DNA from: Streptomyces sp. TLI_235
GTDB taxonomy: Bacteria > Actinomycetota > Actinomycetes > Streptomycetales > Streptomycetaceae
Direction of reading: 5' to 3'
Assembly: GCA_002300355.1 (NCBI GenBank)
Contig: NSGV01000002.1
Span: 1,178,001-1,242,000 of the forward strand
DNA: 64,000 nt
How positions within the stretch are numbered: the first letter of the stretch is position 1; the number at the start of each line of letters is the position of its first letter. The notes beneath the pieces were generated by a model, which was not told the origin of the DNA, made no database searches, and saw nothing but the letters and a program-made list of their open reading frames with translations. Made by a program: the position numbers and the translations under genes. Shown here piece after piece: positions 36,343 to 44,381 of this stretch.

Positions 36343-38363
36343 GCGGTGTCTCCTGATTCGTCGTGTTCTGCCGTGGCGTCGCCGAACACCCAGAAGTGGA
36401 TGGACTCGGCGACGACGACCAGGGCCAGGACGGCGGCCAGGACCACCAGACCGCCCTGCAGGGCGGCCGCTCCGGGCCCCTCGTGGCCGACGGCCCCGGT
36501 GGGGGCGCCGCCGTACACGAGAGCGGCGAAGAGGGTGACGAGCAGGGCCCGGCCCTCCTGGCCGCCGGTCGCGCGAACCAGCCAGCGGGCCGGCGCGCCG
36601 GTGCCGCCGCGAAGGCGGTACACCGTGTCGTAGTGATGGTAGGCGACGGCCGCGACCAGCCCGAACGCGGCCGGGAGGGAGGCGGTGTCCAGGCGCAGCG
36701 CGAGGGCGAGGACGGTCAGGTACTCGCCGGCCCGGAAGAACGCGGGGGCCAGCCAGTCCAGCGCGCCGTTGAGCCTGCGGGCCAGCACGAGCGAGCTGAG
36801 CAGCACGTAGCCGGCGGCGGCGCCGACCGCGGCCCAGGTGCCGCCGAGCACGTACACGGCCACCGGCAGGCCGGCCGAGGCGAGCGCGGCGACCAGCGGA
36901 ACGGCCAGGCCGGGCAGCCGGCGGGCGACCGGGCGCAACACCGGGGCGAGCAGCTCGGCGAGCGGGCCGCCGTCGGCGAGGATCGCGACCTCGCGGGCGG
37001 CCTGGTCGGCGCGCGGGCGGCGGCGGTTGATCGAGCGGAGCACCCGGCCGGCGGTGGTGTAGCAGCAGGCCAGGGCGCAGCCGACGAGCAGCACGGTGAG
37101 CGTGGTGCGTGGGGTGGTGAGAGCGGTGAGCAGGGCTATCAGGGCCCAGCGCTCGCCGATCGGCAGCACGATGATGCGGCGGGCCCAGACCGTCCAGCCG
37201 ACCCGGTCGAGCCGGTTGGAGAGCTGGGCGGTGGGGCTGGAGTTCGCCCCCTCGACCTTGCTGCCCGCGGTGGCCGGGTTGCGGGCGGTCTCCTGGTCGG
37301 CGGCCATGAAGGCGAAGTCGACGCTGTGCCGGAAGGTCATCAGCACCATCGCGGCGAGCGCGAGCGCCCATACCTGGTCGCCGGTGCGGGCGGCGGCGAT
37401 CGCCAGGCCCGCGTAGAAGGAGTACTCCTTGGCCCGGTCGAAGGTGGCGTCCAGCCAGGCGCCGACCGTGGAGTACTGCAGCGAGTAGCGGGCCAGCTGG
37501 CCGTCGGTGCAGTCCAGCACGAAGGAGAGCAGCAGCAGGAGGCCGGCGGCGACGAAGCCGGGCCGGGTCGCGGTGGCGGCGCTGGCGGCCGCGGCGAGCG
37601 CGGTGACCAGCGAGGCCGTGGTGACCTCGTTCGGGGTGAGGCCGCGGCGGGCGCACCAGCGGGCGATGTACCGCGAGTAGGGGCTGACGCAGTACGTGGT
37701 GAAGAAGCCGTCCCGGGCCTTCACCGCGCGGCGCAGCCGGACGGCCTCCTCGTCGACCTCGGCGACGGCGGCGCGGGCGGCGGCCAGCTCGTCGGCGTCG
37801 GCGGGGACGGTCGCGACCAGGGTGCCGAGCTCGGGGCGCTGGACGGGGATGCCGCCGCGCTGGACGGCGCCGGCCAGGGCGTCCGGGAGGCTGGGCTCGT
37901 GGCCGGTGAGGCCGTGGGCGGCGGCGACCAGTGCCTCGCGGGCGGCGGCGCCGTGCACCGCGACGGCGCCGGGGACGGCGCCGGCCGGGAAGCGCGGGTC
38001 GGTGAGGGCGAGCCGCAGGGCGTGCCGGTGGCCGACGAAACCAGCGTCTATGACGGCGATCCGCTCGGCGGGGTCAACGGCCCCGAGCAGGCCGGCGAGT
38101 TCGACGGCGTCCCGGGCGTGCAGGATCCGGCCGAAGCCGATGGCCGCGAGGTCCGCGGCGAGCGGGCCGGGGGCGGAGACGGCGGTGCGGGGCCCGGTCT
38201 GGTCGGCGGCGCCCGCCGCGGGGCGGGAGGCGGTGCGGTCGGCCTGGGCGGGGATCGGCACCGTGGTCACGGTGGCGGTGGCGCCCGTCCCGAATCCGGT
38301 GCCGAGCGGGAGCGGGCCGCCGGTTCCCGGGGCGGCCGACGGCTCGGCGCCGGTCACGATCAC
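36339..38363 (-). CDS. large CDP-alcohol phosphotransferase with DUF5941-type extensions
   Basis: A 674-residue membrane protein, the first gene of the operon. Residues 1-60 are low-complexity. Residues 70-220 form a soluble domain (IAVIDAGFVGHRHALRLALT) that may be a decayed nucleotidyl-binding fold. Residues 240-460 hold the CDP-alcohol transferase with the full motif DGQLARYSLQYSTVGAWLDA followed by TFDRAKE, so all catalytic Asp are present. Residues 470-670 are more helices (DUF5941-like). The arrangement resembles di-myo-inositol-phosphate synthase partners of archaea. It probably makes a phosphodiester from the nucleotide-activated polyol. Confidence 0.8.
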   Translation of the reverse strand: MIVTGAEPSAAPGTGGPLPLGTGFGTGATATVTTVPIPAQADRTASRPAAGAADQTGPRTAVSAPGPLAADLAAIGFGRILHARDAVELAGLLGAVDPAERIAVIDAGFVGHRHALRLALTDPRFPAGAVPGAVAVHGAAAREALVAAAHGLTGHEPSLPDALAGAVQRGGIPVQRPELGTLVATVPADADELAAARAAVAEVDEEAVRLRRAVKARDGFFTTYCVSPYSRYIARWCARRGLTPNEVTTASLVTALAAAASAATATRPGFVAAGLLLLLSFVLDCTDGQLARYSLQYSTVGAWLDATFDRAKEYSFYAGLAIAAARTGDQVWALALAAMVLMTFRHSVDFAFMAADQETARNPATAGSKVEGANSSPTAQLSNRLDRVGWTVWARRIIVLPIGERWALIALLTALTTPRTTLTVLLVGCALACCYTTAGRVLRSINRRRPRADQAAREVAILADGGPLAELLAPVLRPVARRLPGLAVPLVAALASAGLPVAVYVLGGTWAAVGAAAGYVLLSSLVLARRLNGALDWLAPAFFRAGEYLTVLALALRLDTASLPAAFGLVAAVAYHHYDTVYRLRGGTGAPARWLVRATGGQEGRALLVTLFAALVYGGAPTGAVGHEGPGAAALQGGLVVLAAVLALVVVAESIHFWVFGDATAEHDESGDTA

Positions 38364-38857
38364 AGTGGACAGCGGGACTCACTCCCTGACGGTGCGACGT
38401 TCGACGGTACGGACGGGTCCGGCCGCAACGGCGAGCGGTGGGACGGGGTGGGGTGGCGGCGCCGCCCAGCGGGCCCGGCGCACCGGTTGAGGCTACCGGA
38501 CGGCCCGTTTGCCCCCGAATCGGGCATCCCCCGCCCAAACGGGGCGCCGCGCGCGGGCGCTCGACGGCACGGGCGGGCAGCACGGATCCGCAGCTGGCGG
38601 CCGTTCCGGGACCGCCCGACCGTGCAGATCATCATTCCGGACGGCGAGCCCCGCATTCAAGCCGCGGAGGGGCGGACATCGGGCACATGTCCGACGTTCG
38701 AACGGACACAAGGTGAAGGCTCCGCAACGAAATCGGTCAGGGCCCGAACACATCGTCCGGTCATTCGCCCCTTCCCCGGGCACACGTGCGTCGTGCCCGC
38801 GGGACCTTTTCCCATGCGGCAGACTTGGGGCCCGACGCCACTTGCGAAGGGGACCCC
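38364..38857. other. intergenic region between the envelope operon and idi
   Basis: This 494-base divergent region holds the promoters for both units. The only structured element is a set of three alternating CGGACA half-sites at 38673-38708, described separately. No gene or hairpin of note. Confidence 0.5.
38673..38708. promoter_or_regulatory. triple CGGACA half-site cluster
   Basis: CGGACAT (38673-38679) and ATGTCCG (38687-38693) form an inverted repeat with a 7-base gap. The second copy is also paired as TGTCCG with CGGACA (38703-38708) over a 9-base gap centred on TTCGAA. Three alternating half-sites suggest cooperative binding of a dimeric regulator about 150 bases before idi. Confidence 0.45.
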
Positions 38858-39511
38858 ATGTCCGACATCTCGTCGACCAGCCGGACGCACCACCTCCCGG
38901 AGGTCGACCCGGATCTCGACAGAGGTCCTGGCGCCGGCGCAGACGCCGGCTCAGGCGCCGCCGCGGGGCAGCCCATCGCCATCATGCTGGAACTGGTCGA
39001 CGACGACGGCTTCACCATCGGCACCGCCGAGAAGCTCTCCGCCCACCAGCCGCCGGGCCGCCTGCACCGCGCCTTCTCGGTCTTCCTCTTCGACCAGAAG
39101 GGCCGGCTGCTGCTGCAGCGCCGCGCCCTCGGCAAGTACCACTCCCCCGGCGTGTGGTCCAACACCTGCTGCGGCCACCCGTACCCGGGCGAGCAGCCCT
39201 TCGTCGCCGCCGCCCGGCGCACCGCGGAGGAGCTCGGCATCGCGCCGGCGCTGCTCTGCGAGGCCGGCACCGTCCGCTACGACCTGCCCGACGAGGCCTC
39301 CGGGCTCATCGAGCGCGAGTGGAACCACCTCTTCGTCGGCGTGGTCACCGCCGACCTCGCGCCGGACCCGGACGAGATCGCCGAGACCCGCTTCGTCACC
39401 GAGGACGAGCTGAAGGAGCTGGAGTCCGAGAAGCCGTTCTCGGCCTGGTTCCGGACGGTCTTCGAGGCCGCGCGGCCGGGCATCCGGGAGATCACCGGGC
39501 GCGACTGGTAG
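38858..39511 (+). CDS. idi: isopentenyl-diphosphate delta-isomerase, type I
   Basis: A 217-residue Nudix-fold isomerase. The catalytic Cys is in SNTCCGHPYPGE, the catalytic Glu in EREWNHLFVG, and the metal site includes RRTAEELGI. It interconverts IPP and DMAPP, the building blocks used by the hopanoid operon 8 kb away. The ATG has AAGGGGA before it. The first 40 residues are an Ala/Gly-rich tail not needed for the fold. Confidence 0.93.
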   Translation: MSDISSTSRTHHLPEVDPDLDRGPGAGADAGSGAAAGQPIAIMLELVDDDGFTIGTAEKLSAHQPPGRLHRAFSVFLFDQKGRLLLQRRALGKYHSPGVWSNTCCGHPYPGEQPFVAAARRTAEELGIAPALLCEAGTVRYDLPDEASGLIEREWNHLFVGVVTADLAPDPDEIAETRFVTEDELKELESEKPFSAWFRTVFEAARPGIREITGRDW

Positions 39512-39547
39512 CACCGGCGGGGTCTGCCAGGCGGTCGGGCCGCGGGC

Positions 39548-40087
39548 CTACCAGGGGTGGCCGTCCGGCTCCGCGGCACGCGGGGCCGGCAGCGGCAGGC
39601 AGGCCCAGATGACCTTGCCGCCGCCATCGGTCCGTTCCACGTCGCAGGTGCCGCCGGCCTGCAGGGTCACGCTCTTGACCAACAGCAGGCCGCGGCCGCC
39701 GAGGTTGCCCAGGTCGCTCTCCAGCGCCTTCGGTCGGTACGGGTGGAGGTCCTCCACCGAGATCCGCACCCAGCCCTCGCCGATGGTCAGCTCGGTGCTG
39801 AGGCGGGGCGAGACCACCGCGGCGTGCGTCACCGCATTGCTGACCAGCTCGGAGACGATCAGCAGCAGGTCGTCGATCAGCTCCTGGTAGCGCTCGCCGG
39901 CCATGCCCTGGACGAGCAGGCGGTCACGGACCGCGTGGCGGGTCTGGGGGACGGCGGCCTCCTGCGCATCGGCGACGAACTGCCAGGCGCCCGGTTCCGG
40001 GCCGGCGCCCGGCTGTCTCGCCGCGCCCCCGTCCGGGGAGCCGGGGTCCGTCGAGGTGCGCGAGGCCGCCCCGCTGATCTGTTCCAC
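39548..40087 (-). CDS. anti-sigma-type ATP-binding protein (GHKL fold)
   Basis: A 179-residue protein with a disordered first 45 residues and a histidine-kinase-like ATPase domain: N-box LIVSELVSNAVTHA, G1-like VEDLHPYRPKALESDLGNLG and G2 GGRGLLLVKSV. It has no dimerisation domain or receiver. Streptomycetes have dozens of such RsbW/SpoIIAB-like proteins that sequester anti-anti-sigma or sigma factors; the partner is not encoded nearby. GTG at 40085-40087 is the likely start, with TTG six bases upstream as alternative. Confidence 0.8.
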   Translation of the reverse strand: MEQISGAASRTSTDPGSPDGGAARQPGAGPEPGAWQFVADAQEAAVPQTRHAVRDRLLVQGMAGERYQELIDDLLLIVSELVSNAVTHAAVVSPRLSTELTIGEGWVRISVEDLHPYRPKALESDLGNLGGRGLLLVKSVTLQAGGTCDVERTDGGGKVIWACLPLPAPRAAEPDGHPW

Positions 40088-40567
40088 CGTCAAGCCACCC
40101 TTCGCATCGTGACGGGAGGCTCCGCCGCGAGCCGTGCGCGGCGGCGCGGGCCGGCGGCCTCTCGGGAATCGGGCGTTCCGCTCAAGGCTCCCTTGGTCCA
40201 CAGAGGCTAGGAGAGCACCCGCCGGCCGCCGGTCCAGGGACTGGAAACTGGCGGCGGGTGAACTGTTCAGACCACATGCGAACGCGATCGGACCACTTTC
40301 AGCCCGGTCACGATTCGTTGTACCAGCGGAACGGTCACACCGTGCGAGGTTTTCCCAGATCAGCACGTTCGTCACCACACTCCGCACACCCCGTCGCAGC
40401 GACCGACACCCGCCCGACTCGCACGGTTCATCCATAAATGCCCGAATCCATCGTCCCGATCCGCCCCCAGCAGCAGAAACGCAGGTGAGAAGCAGCTTCA
40501 CGGCCTGGTAATGTTCTCTCTGTCGCCAGGGGGCGAAGGAAACGGAAACCCCAGGGCAACACACCCC
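40088..40567. other. intergenic region before tRNA-Leu
   Basis: This 480-base stretch holds the promoter of the divergent ATPase gene and, near its right end, a TAATGT -10-like hexamer (40509-40514) about 54 bases before the tRNA. I see no gene, hairpin or repeat in the rest. Confidence 0.4.
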
Positions 40568-40655
40568 GTCCGGGTGGCGGAATGGCAGACGCGCTAGCTT
40601 GAGGTGCTAGTGCCCTTTATCGGGCGTGGGGGTTCAAGTCCCCCCTCGGACACCA
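40568..40655 (+). tRNA. tRNA-Leu (GAG)
   Basis: A class II tRNA with acceptor stem GTCCGGG/CTCGGAC (one G-T pair), anticodon arm CTAGC-TTGAGGT-GCTAG giving anticodon GAG, a long variable arm (TGCCCTTTATCGGGCG), T arm GGGGG-TTCAAGT-CCCCC and an encoded CCA end. It reads CTC/CTT codons. It is complete and shows no sign of serving as an attachment site for the element 4.1 kb away. Confidence 0.96.
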
Positions 40656-40658
40656 GCG

Positions 40659-40693
40659 GATCCCCGCGGAGCTCATCGAGCTCCGCGGGGATC
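40659..40693 (+). terminator. terminator after tRNA-Leu
   Basis: A perfect 15-base stem (40659-40673 with 40679-40693) with a 5-base loop, followed by TTTG, starts 3 bases after the CCA end. Confidence 0.9.
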
Positions 40694-40764
40694 TTTGCGT
40701 TTCCGGCTTCCGGACTCACCGCTGCGACGGCACGGGTGATGTCGGACACGGATCGAATGGATGG

Positions 40765-40793
40765 CTCAATGGTTGACCACGTGAACCATTGAG
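40765..40793. promoter_or_regulatory. long inverted repeat upstream of the maleylpyruvate isomerase-family gene
   Basis: CTCAATGGTT and AACCATTGAG are perfect 10-base arms separated by GACCACGTG, 72 bases before the next start codon. The AT-rich arms stand out against the local base composition and have the size of a dimeric repressor site. Confidence 0.55.
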
Positions 40794-40865
40794 TCTACGG
40801 TCGACTCGGCACGCGAAGTTCGCATCCGTGAGCGCCTTCGCTCCGTCCAGAGAGGCACGACCACT

Positions 40866-41657
40866 ATGACGACGTCCGTTCGCCGGGCCCCCGGGCCCGC
40901 CCCGATCGACCACCGTGCGGCCGTCGGCGCGGAGACCGCCCGTTTCGCGGCAGTGGTCGAGGCCGCCGACTTCGCGACCCCGGTGCCGAGCTGCCCCGGC
41001 TGGACGCTCGCCGACCTGGTCAAGCACGCGGGCAGCGTGCAGCGCTGGTTCTCGGTGCTGCTGCACGGGCGCATCCAGGAGCCGCCGCGCAGCCGCGACG
41101 TCGACCTGCGGCTGCCGGCCGGGGACGACGGGTGGGCCGACTGGCTGGCCGAGAGCGCGGCGGTGGCGGCGGACGCGTTCCGGGCCACCGGCGCGGACAC
41201 CCCGATGTGGGCGTGGGGTGCCGACCAGCACGCCCGGTTCTGGGCGCGCCGGATGCTCTTCGAGACCCTGGTGCACCGGGTCGACGCGGAGCTGGCCCTC
41301 GGGGTGCGGCCGGAGATCGACCGCGCGCTCGCGGTCGACGGCGTGGACGAGTTCCTGGTGAACCTGCGCTTCGCCGGTTTCTTCGCCCCCAAGGTGGCCG
41401 ACCTCCGCGCCGACGGGCGCACGATCCGGTTCCGTTCGACCGACGGGGACGGCGACTGGCTGGTCCGGCTTCGGCCGGACGGCTTCGGGCTCGACCCCGC
41501 CGACGACGGATCGGGCACCGCGGACGCGACCGTCCGGGGCACCGCGGCCGACCTCCTGCTGCGCGTCTACGGCCGGCTGCCCGTCGGCACGGACGCCGTC
41601 GTGCACGAGGGGGACGGGGAACTGCTGGCGCACTGGTTCGCCAACTCCGCGTTCTGA
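40866..41657 (+). CDS. maleylpyruvate isomerase-family mycothiol-dependent protein (DinB fold)
   Basis: A 263-residue protein with an N-terminal four-helix DinB-like domain (CPGWTLADLVKHAGSVQRWF) whose metal-site residues appear as the His in LVKH and the later ETLVHRVDAEL, and a C-terminal SCP2-like beta domain ending in DLLLRVYGRLPV. The family uses mycothiol, the actinomycete thiol, for isomerase or transferase chemistry; most members have no known substrate. The gene stands alone behind the inverted repeat. Confidence 0.82.
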   Translation: MTTSVRRAPGPAPIDHRAAVGAETARFAAVVEAADFATPVPSCPGWTLADLVKHAGSVQRWFSVLLHGRIQEPPRSRDVDLRLPAGDDGWADWLAESAAVAADAFRATGADTPMWAWGADQHARFWARRMLFETLVHRVDAELALGVRPEIDRALAVDGVDEFLVNLRFAGFFAPKVADLRADGRTIRFRSTDGDGDWLVRLRPDGFGLDPADDGSGTADATVRGTAADLLLRVYGRLPVGTDAVVHEGDGELLAHWFANSAF

Positions 41658-41808
41658 GACGGCCGGGGCGGCAGGGGCGCGTGGGCCGGCCCGAACGGCG
41701 GCCGCACGGATGGCGGGATTTCGACGTGCGCGTGGCGCGGTTTCGAGGTAGGCGGGCGCGGGAAAATCGGGAGGTACTGAGCATTTCGGGTGGCTGAGGG
41801 GGCGTCTC

Positions 41809-42498
41809 ATGACCCACCGTGACTCCGGATTCGACCCACAGGATCAGGACCCCAAGACCGTGCAGCGCCTTCGCTTCGGCGTCGGCCTCATCGGGTTCCT
41901 CCTGCCGATCGTCCTCCCGATCGGAAACATCATCACCTCGGCGCGACTCACACTGCTCGCCTCCATGAGCGCGTCGTACTACACGCACATGCGCAACGTC
42001 TTCGTCGGCAGTCTGTGCGCCATCGGCATCTTCCTGATCTGCTACCGCCACGACCGGCGCGAGGACCGGCTGAGCTCACTGGCCGGCGTGTTCGCGATCC
42101 TGGTGGCCATGTTCCCCACCCTGCCGCCGGCGTCCGTCGCGCCGCACCCGAGCCATCTGCAGACGACGGTCGGTGTCCTCCATCTCTGCTTCGCCGCCGG
42201 GCTGTTCGGCGTGCTCGCGTTCTTCTGCCTCCGGCTGTTCGGCGACGGCCGGGGTCAGTCCGGACACCGGATCCACAACTGGGTCTACCTGCTGTGCGGT
42301 TGGGTGATCGTCGGCTGCACCGTGATGATCGCCGCCGCCGGTGCGCTGCACTTCGTGTGGGACCTCCCGCTGACCCTGACGTACGTCGGCGAGGCGGCGT
42401 CGGTGTTCGCGTTCGGTGTCGCGTGGCTCGTCAAGAGCGAGGCGATCGGCGCGGTCACCTCCACGGCCTCGCCCGGGCCCGGGGCTGCTCCGGCCTGA
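41809..42498 (+). CDS. DUF998-like multi-pass membrane protein
   Basis: A 229-residue protein with about six transmembrane helices. The loop SMSASYYTHMRNVFVG after helix 1 and the FLICYRHDRREDRLSSLAG segment are typical of DUF998-type proteins. Possible catalytic residues are not obvious. The ATG follows GGGGCG. Unknown role; it is convergent to the acetyltransferase. Confidence 0.65.
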   Translation: MTHRDSGFDPQDQDPKTVQRLRFGVGLIGFLLPIVLPIGNIITSARLTLLASMSASYYTHMRNVFVGSLCAIGIFLICYRHDRREDRLSSLAGVFAILVAMFPTLPPASVAPHPSHLQTTVGVLHLCFAAGLFGVLAFFCLRLFGDGRGQSGHRIHNWVYLLCGWVIVGCTVMIAAAGALHFVWDLPLTLTYVGEAASVFAFGVAWLVKSEAIGAVTSTASPGPGAAPA

Positions 42499-42538
42499 CC
42501 CGGACACTCCTGGCGCCGGACCGCACGGCCCGCCACCC

Positions 42539-42569
42539 CGCGTCCCCGGGATCCGCTCCCGGGGACGCG
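42539..42569. terminator. bidirectional hairpin between convergent genes
   Basis: A perfect 13-base stem (42539-42551 with 42557-42569) with a 5-base loop ends 9 bases before the acetyltransferase stop. Confidence 0.8.
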
Positions 42570-42578
42570 GGGGCGCGT

Positions 42579-43166
42579 TCAGAGGAAGCCGCCGCCGAGG
42601 CCGTCCCGCCACTCCGTGGCGAGCACGGCGTAGACGAGGGTGTCGCGCCAGGTGCCGTCCGAGCGCCGGGCGTGGCGGCGCAGCGGGCCCTCGCGGACGG
42701 CGCCGAGGCCGGACAGCGTGAGCTGGGCGCGGACGTCGAGGTGGTCGACCTGCCACTGGACGCGGCCGAAGCCCAGGTTGTCGAAGGCGTGCCTGAGCAG
42801 GAGGAGGTGGGTCTCGGCCGTCATCGGGGTCTCCCAGGTGTTGCGGGCGGCCCAGTGCCAGCCGATGTCCAGGCGCTCGTCGACGACCGCGATGTCGGTG
42901 TACGCGATCCACCCGGCGGCCCGGTTGGTGCCGGCCGGGACGATCGCGAACATCACCGCGTGCCCGGCGGACTGCTGGGCAAGCCGCTGTTCGACCAGCA
43001 TGTGCATCTCGCCGACGGTGTAGGGAGTGACCACCGGGAGCCACTGCCAGAGGCCGTCGTCGCGGCTGCCCGCGAGGTGCAGGTCGGGTACGTGCGCCGT
43101 GGTCAGCGGCTCCAGCCGGACGTACCGGCCGTGCAGGACGACGGGCGCGAGGGGCCGTGGTGCCAT
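42579..43166 (-). CDS. GNAT-family N-acetyltransferase (RimJ/RimL-like)
   Basis: A 195-residue GNAT protein that starts VVLHGRYVRLEPLTTAHV, with GWIAYTDIAVVDERLDIG as the central beta strands and NTWETPMTAETHLLLLRHAF plus LGFGRVQWQVD for acetyl-CoA binding. The layout resembles RimJ/RimL enzymes that acetylate ribosomal proteins, but related members acetylate antibiotics or amines. Monocistronic. Confidence 0.82.
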   Translation of the reverse strand: MAPRPLAPVVLHGRYVRLEPLTTAHVPDLHLAGSRDDGLWQWLPVVTPYTVGEMHMLVEQRLAQQSAGHAVMFAIVPAGTNRAAGWIAYTDIAVVDERLDIGWHWAARNTWETPMTAETHLLLLRHAFDNLGFGRVQWQVDHLDVRAQLTLSGLGAVREGPLRRHARRSDGTWRDTLVYAVLATEWRDGLGGGFL

Positions 43167-43257
43167 GCGGAGCAGGCTAACCCCGCCCGGCGATTCCTGA
43201 CAGGGGTGTGCCGGGGCCCGGCCCCCACGCGGGCGGGACGCCCGGCGGGCGGTTCGG

Positions 43258-43626
43258 TCAGCGGCCGCTGCGGCCGGTGGGCGGGACGCCGTCGAGGTGG
43301 GCGGCGGCGACGCTGCGCGGGACGACCATGCGCCAGGCGTCCAGGACGAGTTCGCGCATCTCGTCGGTGTCGATGGCCGCCGTTCTCACCTGCACCCAGT
43401 TGTACCGCTCGTCGGCCGGGTCGGGCGGCAGGAAGGTGTCCGGGGCGGAGGCGATCAGTGCCGCCCGTTCCTCCTTGGGGAAGGCGAAGCCGAGGACCGA
43501 CTCGTCGCGGCTGAAGGCGAGATAGACGATCCGCCCCACCCTGAACTTGATCCGGTCCCGGACCAGCGCCTCTTCCGTCCGGGGCAGGGACAGCGCGAGA
43601 CGCCGCACCTCGTCAACGGTGACCAT
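43258..43626 (-). CDS. MmcQ/YjbR-family protein
   Basis: A 122-residue protein of the CyaY-like MmcQ/YjbR fold: VDEVRRLALSLPRTEEAL at the N-terminus, KFRVGRIVYLAF, and RYNWVQVRTAAIDTDEM ahead of the C-terminal helix VLDAWRMV. Sometimes called DNA-binding, but no activity is established. ATG at 43624-43626. Confidence 0.82.
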   Translation of the reverse strand: MVTVDEVRRLALSLPRTEEALVRDRIKFRVGRIVYLAFSRDESVLGFAFPKEERAALIASAPDTFLPPDPADERYNWVQVRTAAIDTDEMRELVLDAWRMVVPRSVAAAHLDGVPPTGRSGR

Positions 43627-43652
43627 CCGGCCAGCCTGCCACGCCGAAAGGC

Positions 43653-44189
43653 TCAGCGCCCGGGGACGGGGTCGGTGCCGCCCTTGGTGCCCGGGCGGCA
43701 GCGCAGCAGGCGGCCGGCGGTGAGGCGGCTGCCGCGCAGCGCCCCGTGGCGGTGGAGGGCCTGGACGGCGTAGGTGGAGCAGGACGGGGTGTAGGGGCAG
43801 CGGGCAGCCCGGGTGGGGCTGATCCGGGTGCGGTAGAAGCGGACGGCGTCGTAGAGGCCGGCGGCGAGCGGGCCGGCGGGGACGGGGGCGGCCGGGTCGG
43901 CGGCGCTCCGGCCGTGCCCGCGGCCGACGGCGGCCTTGAGCACGGAGGCCAGCATGACCGGGATCAGGGCGATCATGCAGGGGTCGGCGATGTCGCCGAG
44001 GCAGTCGCAGGCGTCGCAGCAGTCGTTGTCGCCCTTCGTCCGCTTGTTGCGGCGCTTCCACTCCTCGCGGGCGCGGCGCTGCTCCCGGCGGCGGCGCCGC
44101 TCGTGCTCGGGGAGCCACCACCAGGCCCGGCCGGGGCGCGGCGGCGGGCCGCTCTGCTGCTGCACGTGGTACGGGTGGTGCTGGGACAC
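43653..44189 (-). CDS. YidD-family membrane protein insertion factor, long form
   Basis: A 178-residue protein whose last 70 residues are a full YidD domain: LYDAVRFYRTRISPTRAARC, then PYTPSCSTYAVQALHRHGAL and GRLLRCRPG. YidD assists YidC in membrane protein insertion. The first 100 residues are unusual: a Trp/Arg-rich start (RAWWWLPEHERRRRREQRR), a Cys cluster (DNDCCDACDCLGDIADPC) and a hydrophobic helix (MIALIPVMLASVLKAAV). The normal yidD sits in the rpmH-rnpA-yidC operon, so this is probably a second copy with an added domain. Confidence 0.82.
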   Translation of the reverse strand: MSQHHPYHVQQQSGPPPRPGRAWWWLPEHERRRRREQRRAREEWKRRNKRTKGDNDCCDACDCLGDIADPCMIALIPVMLASVLKAAVGRGHGRSAADPAAPVPAGPLAAGLYDAVRFYRTRISPTRAARCPYTPSCSTYAVQALHRHGALRGSRLTAGRLLRCRPGTKGGTDPVPGR

Positions 44190-44381
44190 GGCTGCGGGCC
44201 TGCCTTCCGTCGGGTCGCGGGCCGGCGCCGCCGCGGGTGCGGCGCGCTCGGAGAGTCGGACGACGGTAGCGCACCCGCGGGTTCCCTCCGCGGCCGCGCC
44301 GCAACGGCCGGCAGTGGAACCGGAGCCGACGGCGGACCAGCGCGCGGTTGGACGCCGCGCACTGATCCGCCGTCGTGGCCG

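Noticed and set aside
36363..39413. A 1016-codon open frame on the plus strand
   Set aside because: It is antisense to the DUF5941-type gene and then shadows idi in another frame; composition is Gly/Ala/Asp repeats without any family signature.
40568..40655. tRNA-Leu as attachment site of the mobile element
   Set aside because: The tRNA is complete with its own terminator and lies 4.1 kb from the integrase with ordinary host genes between them; the dehydrogenase/DUF779 junction fits better.
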